DNA from: Pseudonocardia sp. DSM 110487
GTDB lineage: Bacteria; Actinomycetota; Actinomycetes; Mycobacteriales; Pseudonocardiaceae
Direction of reading: 5' to 3'
DNA length: 64,000 nucleotides
NCBI RefSeq assembly: GCF_019468565.1
Contig: NZ_CP080521.1
Coordinates: 10,044,001 to 10,108,000, forward strand
The notes beneath the pieces are model-generated. The model was not told where the DNA came from. It ran no database searches and saw only the letters and a program-made list of their open reading frames with translations. Positions 15,909 to 24,690 of the stretch are shown one piece after another. The position numbers and the translations under genes were made by a program. Each line of letters starts with the position of its first letter. The stretch's first letter is position 1.

Positions 15909-17419
15909 CGGCCCTCCTCCTGTGTGTTCAGCACGTTCACGCCGCGGAACCGGGCGGCAGGGCACCCGTGGCTCACCGCCGCGACCTGCCCCGGCTGGGC
16001 CTTCCCGCAGTTCATGGCTCCTTGCAGCTGCCAGGTGGACGGTCCGCCGACGGCGTCCATCGAACCCCAGAAGTCGGTGGTCGTGGCCTGGTAGGCCACG
16101 TCGCGCAACTGCCCGGCGAGCTTCCCGCCCTCGATGCGGAAGAAGCGCTGGCCGGTGAACTGGAAGTTGTAGCGCTGCATGTCGATCGACCACGACTTGT
16201 CGCCCACGACGTAGATGCCGCGGTCGACGCCCGCGATCAGCTCGTCCACGCTCGTGTCCCGCTCCGGGTCGGGCTGCAGAGACACGTTCGCCATCCGCTG
16301 GATCGGCACGTGGTGCGGCGAGTCGGCGAACGCGCAGCCGTTGCTGCGGTCGAGCCCGAGCCGCGGTGCGAACGTGCGGTCGAGCTGGTAGCCGACCAGC
16401 ACGCCGTCGCGGACGAGGTCCCACCGGGTGGTGGCGACGCCGTCGTCGTCGTAGCCGATGGTGGCGAGGCCGTGCGGGACCGTCCGGTCGCCGGTGACGT
16501 GCATGAGCTCGGAGCCGTAGCGCAGCGTGCCGAGCTTGTCGGGCGTGGCGAAGCTGGTGCCCGCGTACGCCGCCTCGTAGCCGATGGCGCGGTCGTACTC
16601 GGTGGCGTGGCCCACCGACTCGTGGATGGTGAGCCACAGGTTCGTCGGGTCGATCACGAGGTCGTAGGCACCCGGCGCCACCGATGGCGCCTTCACCTTC
16701 TCGGCGAGCAGCTCGGGCATCCGGGCCAGCTCGTCGTCGAAGTCCCAGCCGGTGCCGGTGAGGTACTCCCAGCCGCGCCCGGCGGGTGGGGCCAGCGAGC
16801 TCATCGTCTCGAAGCCGCCCGCCGCGCGGTCGACGGCGGTGGCGACGACGGACGGACCGATCCGCACCCGCTGCTGGACGATGCTCGTACCCGCGGTGTC
16901 GGCGTAGAACTTGTTCTCCCGCACCTGCGATACGGCCGCGTGCACGTGGTCGACCCCGTCGGACGCGAGCAGCCGCCGCGACCACTCCGTGAGCAGCGCG
17001 ACCTTGTCCCGCACGGGGACGGTGAACGGGTCGACGTCGTAGGCCGACACCCACTCCGCGCCTGCGTACACCGGCTCGTCGGCCCGCACGACCCGCTCGA
17101 CGGCCACCGGCGCGAGCGTGCGCGCCACGTCGACCGCGCGCTCCGCGGTGGCGGCGGCGCGCTCCGGCGTGAGCTCGACGTGGGAGGCGAAGCCCCACAC
17201 CCCGTCGACGATCACGCGGACCGCGAGGCCGACGGTGGTCGTGTCGCTGACGCCGGTGACGGAGCCGTCCCGCAGGTCGATCCCCTGGGACCGGATCCGT
17301 TCGACGCGCAGGTCGGCGTGCTGGGCGCCAAGCGCTCGGGCACGGCTCAGTGCGGCGTCGGCCAGCGCGGACAGCGGGAGCGCGCTGAAATCCTCCGGGA
17401 TGATGCGATCGGCGGGCAC
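15905..17419 (-). CDS. tldD: TldD family zinc metalloprotease
   Basis: A 504-aa protein with the catalytic motif HESVGH (residues 266-271) and the downstream glycine-rich region expected of TldD. It is the active subunit of the TldD/TldE protease; the partner gene overlaps its 3' end by 4 bp. No RiPP precursor or modification genes are near, so this is the housekeeping peptide-clearing pair, not a bacteriocin system. ATG at 17419 is the natural start. The gene is 9 bp from the small Ca-binding-like gene, so the two may be co-transcribed. Confidence 0.93.
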   Translation of the reverse strand: MPADRIIPEDFSALPLSALADAALSRARALGAQHADLRVERIRSQGIDLRDGSVTGVSDTTTVGLAVRVIVDGVWGFASHVELTPERAAATAERAVDVARTLAPVAVERVVRADEPVYAGAEWVSAYDVDPFTVPVRDKVALLTEWSRRLLASDGVDHVHAAVSQVRENKFYADTAGTSIVQQRVRIGPSVVATAVDRAAGGFETMSSLAPPAGRGWEYLTGTGWDFDDELARMPELLAEKVKAPSVAPGAYDLVIDPTNLWLTIHESVGHATEYDRAIGYEAAYAGTSFATPDKLGTLRYGSELMHVTGDRTVPHGLATIGYDDDGVATTRWDLVRDGVLVGYQLDRTFAPRLGLDRSNGCAFADSPHHVPIQRMANVSLQPDPERDTSVDELIAGVDRGIYVVGDKSWSIDMQRYNFQFTGQRFFRIEGGKLAGQLRDVAYQATTTDFWGSMDAVGGPSTWQLQGAMNCGKAQPGQVAAVSHGCPAARFRGVNVLNTQEEGR

Positions 17420-17428
17420 CTGACCAAC

Positions 17429-17680
17429 CTACTGATCTCCCGGGTCGTCGGGAGCGGAGAACCAGCCGCCCACCGGCTGCTCGCGGACGGTGGCATCCGG
17501 GCCGATCCGCAGCACCTGGTCGGCGAAGCGGTCGCCGTCGAGGTCGATCGCGACCACGAGATCGATGCCGTCGACGGTGACGAGGGTGTCCGGTGCGCCG
17601 TCGCCGTCGGTGTCGAACCCGGCACCGACCTCTGCTCCGATTTCCGGGGCCTCGTCCGGCACCCGCCCCGGCTCATCCAC
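17429..17680 (-). CDS. Small acidic protein with two DxDxDG calcium-binding-like loops
   Basis: An 83-aa protein starting at a GTG that overlaps the upstream stop (GTGGATGA). It has FDTDGDGAPDTLVTV and IDLDGDRFADQVLRI, paired EF-hand-like/thrombospondin-3-like loops resembling the DUF6802 group of actinobacteria. It has no signal peptide, so any calcium binding would be cytosolic. It is coupled to the coiled-coil membrane protein upstream. Function unknown. Confidence 0.65.
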   Translation of the reverse strand: MDEPGRVPDEAPEIGAEVGAGFDTDGDGAPDTLVTVDGIDLVVAIDLDGDRFADQVLRIGPDATVREQPVGGWFSAPDDPGDQ

Positions 17681-18458
17681 GGCTGCCTGCCCTCTCGGCG
17701 GCGAGCGCCGCCAGCTCGCGGTCGACGGCGGCGCGCCTGCGGAGCACGGCGGCGTCCAGCGCGGCGGAGGCGCCGGGTTCGAGCTCGACGAGCCTGCGGT
17801 CCAGGTCGGCCTCGATCGCGGCGGCCGCCGCCCCGACGACCTGCTCGAACCTGCGGTGCAGGCGGTCGCGTTCCGCCGCGATCCGCCGGGCGCGGGCCGC
17901 GACGACGAGCACGGTGAGGGCCACGCCGACGGCGAGCGGCGCGAGCGCGGGACCACCGAGCGCCGGCAGCCCGACGAGCGGCAGGACGGCGATGGGGAGA
18001 AGGGCGAGCCGCCCGAGCGCCGCCGCATCGATCACGCCGGCGAGGAGCGTGGGGCCGGATGGCGCGGGATCCGGGGGTGGCGGCGGACCCGGCGGACGCG
18101 GCGCGGGCAGGCGAGGCCAGCCGGGCTCCATGTCGAGCCCGCGCTCGGTGGCGATACGGCGCAGTGGCGGGCTCAACTCAGCCGCCCATCGGGCCGCGAC
18201 CGTCGCCGCGATCGTGTTCACCGCCGCCGTGACCTCCTCGAACAGCCGGTCCCGCGCGCTCCGATCACCGCGCCGGACGTGCTCGGCGGCCTCCCGCCGC
18301 AGCGCCGCGAGTTCGCCGGAGGCGTCGCGCGCGGCCGCGAGGCGGCTCAGTGCCAGGCAACTCCGCAACTCGCCGCGGTGACCACCGGCGAGCCGCTCTC
18401 GCAGTTCGCGCAGCTCGCGGCGGCGGGCCAGCACGGCGTCGGCGTAGCGGTCCGGCAT
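17673..18458 (-). CDS. Hypothetical membrane-anchored coiled-coil protein
   Basis: A 261-aa protein. The N-terminal 95 residues are charged and helical (DAVLARRRELRELRERLAGG), then a Pro-rich stretch (PRPPGPPPPPDPAP), then a hydrophobic hairpin of two helices (about 140-185) and a second charged helical region to the end. It is not a family I recognise. The layout (cytosolic coil, membrane hairpin, coil) resembles structural envelope proteins. It overlaps the Ca-binding-like gene downstream. A LacI-like half site (GAACGCTTTCCCC) lies about 60 bp upstream. Confidence 0.65.
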   Translation of the reverse strand: MPDRYADAVLARRRELRELRERLAGGHRGELRSCLALSRLAAARDASGELAALRREAAEHVRRGDRSARDRLFEEVTAAVNTIAATVAARWAAELSPPLRRIATERGLDMEPGWPRLPAPRPPGPPPPPDPAPSGPTLLAGVIDAAALGRLALLPIAVLPLVGLPALGGPALAPLAVGVALTVLVVAARARRIAAERDRLHRRFEQVVGAAAAAIEADLDRRLVELEPGASAALDAAVLRRRAAVDRELAALAAERAGSRG

Positions 18459-18534
18459 GGCAGGCAGGCTGCCAGCCGCACGCGGCGTCGGGGCGGGATC
18501 GGGCCGGAACGTGTGCGGGTGCGAACGCTTTCCC

Positions 18535-20352
18535 CTACCTCGCGGCGTCGGGTTCGGCTTCGGCTTCGGCCACGAGGCGGGCGTACCGGGTTCCGGCCGC
18601 GAGCAGGACGAGGCCCGCACCGAGGAACGCCGCCACGCGTGCCAGCCCGTCGAGTGCCACGAGGTCGAACAGCACGAGCTTGGCCACCGCGGCCGCGACC
18701 AGCACCATTCCGGCGACCCGCAGCGCGGGCCTGCGGATCCCCCTGGCGAGCAGGACGAGCGCCATCACCGTCCACGACACGCTGACGAGCGCGTGGCCCG
18801 CGGTGAAGCCGGTGCGGTCGTCGGACACGAGCAGGGCGAGCGTGACCACGAGCGAGGTCGCACCGTAGAGACCCACGAGGCCGACCGGCACCCACAGCGG
18901 GGCGGATGCGGGATCCGAGCGCACCAGCCCGGCCCGTGCCCCTGCCACCAGCAGTGCCACCGCGAACACCAGCACGAGTGCCGACACCGCGACGCCGACG
19001 ACGAGCGGACCGGTGCCCGGGCCGGCATAGGCGAACGCCGGGTGGTGGACGAGGCCCTCGAGCGGGGCGTCACGGCCGAGTGCGATCAGCACCGCGACCA
19101 CGCCGTACGCCGTGCCGATCGCGAGCGGCAGGCGGGCCCGCAGCTGCGCCGCCAGCACCGTGGCGACGATCGCATGGCCGAGCAGCACGACCGTGGCCGT
19201 GGATCCATCGAGGGCGACGAGCGTGGCCTGGAACAGCGCCACCGCGGCGGCGGCGATGGCCACCACCCGCACCGAACGGCTCGTTCCCGGCACCGCAGCG
19301 AAGGCGGCGAGCGCGACCACCGCGACCGCGGCGACGGCGGCGCCGCTCCACCCACCCCGCACGAGCGAGCTCACCAGCACCGGTATCGGCGCCGCTGCCA
19401 CCAGCGCGCCCACCGAACCGGCCGGCAGCACCCGTGCCGCGGGTAGCGCGGTGGCGAGGGCGGCCACGAGCACACCGATCGCGACGGCGACGGTGGGCAC
19501 GCGTTCCGGCTCGTCCGCAATGGCTCCCACGACCGCCCCGTACAACACCGGGCCTGCCGCCGCGACGAGCGCGAGCACCGACCAGCGCCGCCGCAGCACC
19601 ACCGGCAACGCCGCGAGCTGCAGCGCCAGCACGAGCGCGACCAGCAACCAGCCCCACACGAGGACGGGGGCGAGCACAGCGGCACCGACCACCACACCGC
19701 CGCCGAGCAGCTGGGCCTGCCACCGGTCGGCGAGCCCGAGCCCGCCGGCCGCAACCACGAGCGCCACCAGCAGCGCGGGCGTCGGCGCCAGGAACCCGTA
19801 TAGCGCGGTGGCGGCCGCCACCGTGAGGTAGAGCGTGGCGAAGCCGGTGCCGGCCAGTGCGAGCGCACCGACGCGGGCATCGACCTTCCGATGCAGGCGC
19901 AGCGCGAGACCGATCAGCACGCCACCGAGCAACGCGCCACTCGTCACCCGGCCCTCCGGGCTGAACCAGCCCCTGGACGCCGCGAGCGCAAGCAGCAGGA
20001 CGACGCCGAGCAGCGTCACGCCGCCACCGGTCCAGGCGAGCACCCGGGCGCCCGACATCTGCGATCGCGGTCGGGGCGCCCGCGGCCCGCCCCCGGGGGC
20101 CGCGGGCGCCTGTACCGACCCGCCCGTCCCCCACGGGCCGGGCCGTCCATGGGCGACCGGCGCCGTCGCGCCTGGCGCGGGCGGCGCGGACCAGCCGGGT
20201 GCTCCGGGGAACCCCTCCGTCCCCGGAGCACGCGTCGCGTCCACGGCCCGCAGCCGCAGCAACTCGGCGCCCAGCCCGTCGAGCCGCCTGCCCAGCAGGT
20301 TCAGCTCGGCCGCCAGCGCCATGTACGGATCGGTGCCCATGGCGAGAATCAT
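18535..20352 (-). CDS. DUF2339 polytopic membrane protein
   Basis: A 605-aa protein. A short N-terminal coiled region (LNLLGRRLDGLGAELLRLRAV) and a Pro/Gly-rich linker are followed by many hydrophobic helices to the C-terminus, the architecture of DUF2339. The family is found across bacteria and has no proven function. The start is either ATG 20352 or ATG 20340; neither has a strong ribosome site. The gene diverges from the GT2 pair across a 408-bp region. Confidence 0.82.
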   Translation of the reverse strand: MILAMGTDPYMALAAELNLLGRRLDGLGAELLRLRAVDATRAPGTEGFPGAPGWSAPPAPGATAPVAHGRPGPWGTGGSVQAPAAPGGGPRAPRPRSQMSGARVLAWTGGGVTLLGVVLLLALAASRGWFSPEGRVTSGALLGGVLIGLALRLHRKVDARVGALALAGTGFATLYLTVAAATALYGFLAPTPALLVALVVAAGGLGLADRWQAQLLGGGVVVGAAVLAPVLVWGWLLVALVLALQLAALPVVLRRRWSVLALVAAAGPVLYGAVVGAIADEPERVPTVAVAIGVLVAALATALPAARVLPAGSVGALVAAAPIPVLVSSLVRGGWSGAAVAAVAVVALAAFAAVPGTSRSVRVVAIAAAAVALFQATLVALDGSTATVVLLGHAIVATVLAAQLRARLPLAIGTAYGVVAVLIALGRDAPLEGLVHHPAFAYAGPGTGPLVVGVAVSALVLVFAVALLVAGARAGLVRSDPASAPLWVPVGLVGLYGATSLVVTLALLVSDDRTGFTAGHALVSVSWTVMALVLLARGIRRPALRVAGMVLVAAAVAKLVLFDLVALDGLARVAAFLGAGLVLLAAGTRYARLVAEAEAEPDAAR

Positions 20353-20760
20353 TCGCGCTCGGGCAGCCCGGCGGATTCCGTAGCGCTACCTGCCCCGGGT
20401 CACGAAACGGTAACGGCAACTGGGGGTCGGCGGCGCGTCCTCAGACCCCGCACGAGCCCCAGCGGGCACAGTTACGGGGAAGACCAGCTGCTCCCCGCGC
20501 CGCCACCCGCCCGAGTGACGACGTCGCGCTGGGTGCGGGGCCGCGCCGCGCGGGGGCGGCGCGGCCCACTCGGCAGAGCGATTCGAAGAAAGGGGCAACC
20601 ACTCAGCGCTTCCGTGCGTCATCAAGAACGTGACCACGGTCCAGCGCACAGCGACGACCCACCGGAGCGACAGCCCATCCGGGCGACCCGCTCCCCATGA
20701 CCCGCAACCCGTGCGGGACGGCCTCGTTGTCCCGTTGGAGCGGACCCGTCTGGAGGATGT
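20353..20760. other. 408-bp divergent intergenic region with one GC-rich hairpin
   Basis: No convincing gene is seen. An 11-bp perfect stem (20539-20549 with 20556-20566, 6-nt loop) lies in the middle. GGAGG at about 20752 serves the GT2 gene. Promoters for both flanking genes must lie here, but I cannot place them with confidence. Confidence 0.5.
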
Positions 20761-21624
20761 GTGAGCGCCGTTTCATCCGCCCGTGCGGCCGCCTACGGCG
20801 GCCCGGCTCCCTCCGAGCTGCACGCGCAACGCCCGACACGCGTGCCGCGGCCGCACGCGCAGCGCAGCCGCACGCCGTTCCCCACCGTCTCGGTGGTCGT
20901 CCCCACCCGGAACGAGGCGCGCAACCTCGAGATCGTGCTCCCCGCGATCGCAGCGGTGCGTCCCACCGTCCACGAGATCATCGTTGTGGACGGCGATTCC
21001 ACCGACGGCACGGTGGAGACGGCCAAGCGGGTGCTGCCGTGGGTCCGCGTGATCAAGCAGACGCGCAAGGGCAAGGGCAACGCCATGGCCTGCGGGTTCA
21101 CCGCTGCTACTGGTGACGTCATCGTCATGTTTGACGCCGACGGGTCCGCCGACCCGTCCGAGATCCCGGCGTTCGTCGCGGCACTGGTGGCGGGCGCGGA
21201 CTTCGCCAAGGGCAGCCGGTTCACCCCGGGTGGCGGCAGCGACGACATCACGCTGCTGCGCAAGAGCGGCAACGCGGGTCTCAACGGCGTCGCCAACGCG
21301 CTGTTCGGCACCAGCTACACCGATCTCTGCTACGGCTACAACGCCTTCTGGGCAGACCTGCTCCCGCTGCTCGACCTTCCTCCGATCGACGCACCCGCTC
21401 CGGCCGACGGAATGCTCTGGGGCGACGGCTTCGAGATCGAGACGGTGCTCAACTGCCGGGTCGCCGCGGCCGGACTGAAGATCACCGAGGTGCCGTCGAT
21501 CGAGCGGCAGCGGGTGTTCGGGGATACCAACCTGCGCACCTTCGCCGACGGCGCGCGCGTGCTGCGTACCCTTCTGGCCGAGCACCGGCGGGCAGACCGC
21601 CGGAAGTCCGACCGCCGCAGCTGA
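20761..21624 (+). CDS. Glycosyltransferase family 2 (dolichol-phosphate-mannose synthase-like)
   Basis: A 287-aa GT-A enzyme. After a 35-residue basic extension it has VVVPTRNEARNLEIVLPAI, DGDSTDGT and the metal-binding FDADGSADPSEIPAF. KGKGNAMACGFTAATGDV is typical of the DPM1/DPG branch. It has no C-terminal membrane anchor. The GTG start follows a GGAGG. It is 31 bp from a second GT2 gene and probably in one operon with it and trmB. Donor and acceptor are unknown. Confidence 0.85.
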   Translation: MSAVSSARAAAYGGPAPSELHAQRPTRVPRPHAQRSRTPFPTVSVVVPTRNEARNLEIVLPAIAAVRPTVHEIIVVDGDSTDGTVETAKRVLPWVRVIKQTRKGKGNAMACGFTAATGDVIVMFDADGSADPSEIPAFVAALVAGADFAKGSRFTPGGGSDDITLLRKSGNAGLNGVANALFGTSYTDLCYGYNAFWADLLPLLDLPPIDAPAPADGMLWGDGFEIETVLNCRVAAAGLKITEVPSIERQRVFGDTNLRTFADGARVLRTLLAEHRRADRRKSDRRS

Positions 21625-21655
21625 GCCGCGGTCGCCCGGTAGGAGGAGACCACCC

Positions 21656-22660
21656 GTGGAAAGTCCGGCCGTCACGGCGACCGTCGTGGTCTGCGTGTAC
21701 ACCGAGAAGCGGTGGGACGACATCGTCGCTGCCGTCGCCTCGGTCGCAGCGCAGGACGTGGCGGCGGCGGAAACCCTCGTGATCGTCGACCACAACCCGG
21801 CACTGCTCTCCCGCGCGCAGGAGGAGTTCGGTGCGCACGGCGTCCGGGTGCTGCCGAACGCCCACAAGCAGGGGTTGTCCGGCGCGCGCAACACGGCTAT
21901 CGCCGAGGCGGTGGGCGACGTCGTGGTGTTCCTCGACGACGACGCGGCGGCCCGGCCCGGCTGGCTCGCCGCGCTCCTCGCGCCCTACAGCGACCCGACC
22001 GTCAAGGCCGTGGGCGGGGTGGCGCACCCGCGCTGGCCGGTCAACCGGCCACGCGTGCTGCCCGGTGCCGCGCCGTACGACCCGAACGCCACCGGCGAGC
22101 TCGACTGGATCGTCGGCTGCACCTACACGGGCCAGCCGGTGCGCCAGGCCGAGGTGCGCAACCTCATGGGCTGCAACATGTCGTTCCGACGCGAAGTGTT
22201 CGAGCGGGTCGGCGGCTTCGCGGAGGACATCGGGCGCATCGGGAAGAACCCCCTCGGTTGCGAGGAGACCGAGCTCTGCATCCGCGCCCGGCAGCACTAC
22301 CAGCGGGCGGGCGAGAAGGTCCGGATCGTGTTCGAGCCGGCCGCGGTCGTCGACCACCGGGTGAGCCCCGATCGCGTCGAGTGGGCCTACCTGCGCCGCC
22401 GCAGCTGGGCGGAAGGCCTGTCGAAGGCAGCCGTCTCCAAGCTCGTGGGCAGCGACGACGCTCTGTCCACCGAGCGGAGCTACGTGTCGAGGGTGCTGCC
22501 CATCGCCGTGCTGCGCGAGCTCAAGGAGGGCCGCGTGTCGTCCGCTGCCGCCGTCGTCACCGCGCTGGCCTGCACCACCGCAGGCTACGTGCGCGGCAAG
22601 CTCCCCGGCGCCACGTCCGGCGTGCGGCTGCCCGCCGCCGCCCCGCGTACCGGTGGCTGA
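21656..22660 (+). CDS. Glycosyltransferase family 2
   Basis: A 334-aa GT-A enzyme, diverged from the preceding one. It has TVVVCVYTEKRWDDIVAAVASV, the conserved LSGARNTAIAEAVGDVVVFLDDDAAARPGWL and a C-terminal helix that may associate with the membrane. GNMSFRRE is replaced here by CNMSFRREVFERVGGF, the acceptor-side motif. It begins at GTG with AGGAGG upstream and overlaps trmB by 8 bp. The two GT2 genes probably act in one envelope-glycan or glycolipid pathway. Confidence 0.85.
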   Translation: MESPAVTATVVVCVYTEKRWDDIVAAVASVAAQDVAAAETLVIVDHNPALLSRAQEEFGAHGVRVLPNAHKQGLSGARNTAIAEAVGDVVVFLDDDAAARPGWLAALLAPYSDPTVKAVGGVAHPRWPVNRPRVLPGAAPYDPNATGELDWIVGCTYTGQPVRQAEVRNLMGCNMSFRREVFERVGGFAEDIGRIGKNPLGCEETELCIRARQHYQRAGEKVRIVFEPAAVVDHRVSPDRVEWAYLRRRSWAEGLSKAAVSKLVGSDDALSTERSYVSRVLPIAVLRELKEGRVSSAAAVVTALACTTAGYVRGKLPGATSGVRLPAAAPRTGG

Positions 22661-23387
22661 GGCGCCACACCGGCCGATCCCCAGCTTCGTCCACCACCGC
22701 AGCCGCCTCACCGAGGGCCAGCAGCACGCGTGGGACCGCTGGTGGCCCGAGCGCGGCCGCGACGTCGGCGACATCCTGAGCGACGCCGAGCCGTACGACC
22801 CTCCAGCCTGGTTCGGGCGCACGGCCCCGCTGGTACTGGAGATCGGCTCCGGGATGGGGGAGTCGACGGCCGCGCTCGCCGCGGCCGCACCGGAGCGCGA
22901 CCACATCGCCGTCGAGGTGTACGAGCCGGGGCTCGCCCAGCTGCTGATGCGGCTCGCCGACGCGGGGCTCACCAACGTCGCCCTGCTGCGCGGCGACGCC
23001 GTCGCGCTGCTGCGGGAGCGGGTGCCGCCCGCGTCGCTGGCCGGGATCCGGATCTTCTTCCCGGACCCGTGGCCCAAGCGTCGCCACCGCAAGCGCCGCC
23101 TCGTCCAGCCCGGCTTCATCGCGCTCGCGGCGTCCCGGCTGGAACCCGGCGGCCTCCTGCACCTGGCCACCGATTGGGACGACTACGCGGCGCAGATGCG
23201 CACCGTGTGTGACGCCGAGCCTGCGCTCGAGAACACGGCAGCTGATCAGCCCGGTGGCTGGGCACCGCGCCCGGACTGGCGGCCTGTTACGAAATTCGAG
23301 CAGCGGGCGCACCTCGAAGGGCGGACGGTGCGTGACCTCCTTTACCGCGTCCGTCACGCGGAAGCACGTCGCGGCAACACACCGTAA
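22653..23387 (+). CDS. trmB: tRNA (guanine(46)-N7)-methyltransferase
   Basis: A 244-aa SAM-dependent methyltransferase that forms m7G46 in the tRNA variable loop. It shows the SAM site LVLEIGSGMGEST, the signature FFPDPWPKRRHRKRRL and the C-terminal RPVTKFEQRAH that mark TrmB. The length is normal with a short N-terminal extension. GTG 22653 overlaps the glycosyltransferase stop by 8 bp, so translation is coupled to an apparently unrelated gene. Confidence 0.95.
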   Translation: MAEAPHRPIPSFVHHRSRLTEGQQHAWDRWWPERGRDVGDILSDAEPYDPPAWFGRTAPLVLEIGSGMGESTAALAAAAPERDHIAVEVYEPGLAQLLMRLADAGLTNVALLRGDAVALLRERVPPASLAGIRIFFPDPWPKRRHRKRRLVQPGFIALAASRLEPGGLLHLATDWDDYAAQMRTVCDAEPALENTAADQPGGWAPRPDWRPVTKFEQRAHLEGRTVRDLLYRVRHAEARRGNTP

Positions 23388-23457
23388 CCGTGTAGGAAGG
23401 TCGACGGCCCCTATTCGGGGGCCCCGATTGAGGGGTCGGCTGGAGAAGGGCTGCGGG

Positions 23458-24636
23458 TTGACACTGATCGCAACGAACGCTGCAGTCCCCTCGCCTCGCA
23501 CAGATCAATGCCCCGTCACCCACACCCCGCCCACCCCCTGCGCCGTCGACCCGGCGGAGGCGCAAGAGTTTCTGACCCAGTTCCACGCCGAGACCGAGCC
23601 GTCCGATCCGCTCGCCAGGCGGGTCTGGCAGATCCGGGATGAGATCGACGCCACCGGCACCTACGCGCACACCCCCGAGGAGCTGGCGTTCGGCGCCCGG
23701 CTGGCGTGGCGCAACGCCGCCCGCTGCATCGGCAGGCTGTACTGGAAGAGCCTCTACGTGCGCGACCGCCGCGACGTCACCAGTCCCGCAGCGATCGCCG
23801 CCGAGTGCGGCGAGCACCTGCGGGCGGCCACCCGCGATGGCCGGATCCGCTCCACGATCACCGTGTTCGCCCCTGATCGGCCCGATGCTCCCGGCCCGCG
23901 CATCCACAACGACCAGCTGATCCGCTACGCCGGGCATCGGACGCCCGCCGGTGACGTGCGCGGCGACGGCAAGTACGCCGATTTCACCGACCGCGCCGTC
24001 GCCCTCGGCTGGCCACGGCCCGATCCCCCGGGCAGGTTCGACGTCCTGCCGCTGATCGTCTCCGCGGGCGACGGCGAGCCGCAGGTCTTCGAGGTCCCGC
24101 CCGACGTAGTGCTGGAAGTTCCGCTGTCCCACCCGGACCACGAGTGGTTCGCCGAGCTGCGACTGCGCTGGCACGCGGTGCCCGCGATCAGCAACATGCC
24201 GCTCGAGATCGGCGGCGTGACCTACCCCGCCGCCCCGTTCAACGGCTGGTACCTCGGCACCGAGATCGGCGCCCGCAACCTCGCCGACGTCGACCGCTAC
24301 GACCTCCTGCCGGTCATCGCGGAGCGGCTCGGCCTCGACACCAGCTCCGAGCGGACGCTCTGGCGCGACCGCGCGCTCGTCGAGATGGTGCGCGCCGTGC
24401 AGCACTCGTTCGACGCGGCGGGCGTGACGATGGCCGACCACCACAACGAGTCGCGGCGGTTCCTCACCCACGTCGAGCGCGAGGAGCGGGCGGGCAGGCG
24501 CTGCCCCGCCGACTGGAGCTGGATCGTGCCCCCCGTCTCCGGCGGCCTCACGCCCGTCTACCACCGCTACTACGACGACCCCGACCCCGCCACCCGCCCG
24601 GCCTTCCTCCTCCCGGCCCCTCGTCCCGCCACCTGA
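23458..24636 (+). CDS. nos: Bacterial nitric oxide synthase, oxygenase domain
   Basis: A 392-aa haem-thiolate enzyme that oxidises arginine to citrulline and NO. The axial Cys90 lies in WRNAARCIGRLYW. ISNMPLEIGGVTYPAAPFNGWY and WYLGTEIGARN supply the haem pocket, with Glu269 to bind the Arg guanidinium. WSWIVPPVSGGLTPVYHRY completes the pterin-side and dimer region. No reductase domain is attached, so a general flavodoxin reductase would supply electrons. The start is TTG 23458, since GGAGAAGGG lies 7 nt upstream and no ATG or GTG occurs between it and the conserved core. It is a monocistron after trmB; a small hairpin (23406-23423) separates them. Confidence 0.93.
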   Translation: MTLIATNAAVPSPRTDQCPVTHTPPTPCAVDPAEAQEFLTQFHAETEPSDPLARRVWQIRDEIDATGTYAHTPEELAFGARLAWRNAARCIGRLYWKSLYVRDRRDVTSPAAIAAECGEHLRAATRDGRIRSTITVFAPDRPDAPGPRIHNDQLIRYAGHRTPAGDVRGDGKYADFTDRAVALGWPRPDPPGRFDVLPLIVSAGDGEPQVFEVPPDVVLEVPLSHPDHEWFAELRLRWHAVPAISNMPLEIGGVTYPAAPFNGWYLGTEIGARNLADVDRYDLLPVIAERLGLDTSSERTLWRDRALVEMVRAVQHSFDAAGVTMADHHNESRRFLTHVEREERAGRRCPADWSWIVPPVSGGLTPVYHRYYDDPDPATRPAFLLPAPRPAT

Positions 24637-24648
24637 TGCGCATCCACA

Positions 24649-24682
24649 GCGCGACTCGCGCGCACTCACGGCGCGACTCGCG
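24649..24682. repeat. Direct repeat GCGCGACTCGCG x2, 22-bp period
   Basis: Two exact 12-bp copies at 24649-24660 and 24671-24682 fill the 54-bp convergent gap between nos and paaI. They could pair imperfectly as a terminator or belong to an extragenic repeat family. Confidence 0.55.
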
Positions 24683-24690
24683 GGGCGGTC

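Noticed and set aside
14532..17198. An 888-codon open frame that could be read as one large TldE-like protein.
   Set aside because: The first 430 codons are the out-of-frame shadow of tldD. The GTG at 15908, overlapping the tldD stop, is the natural start.
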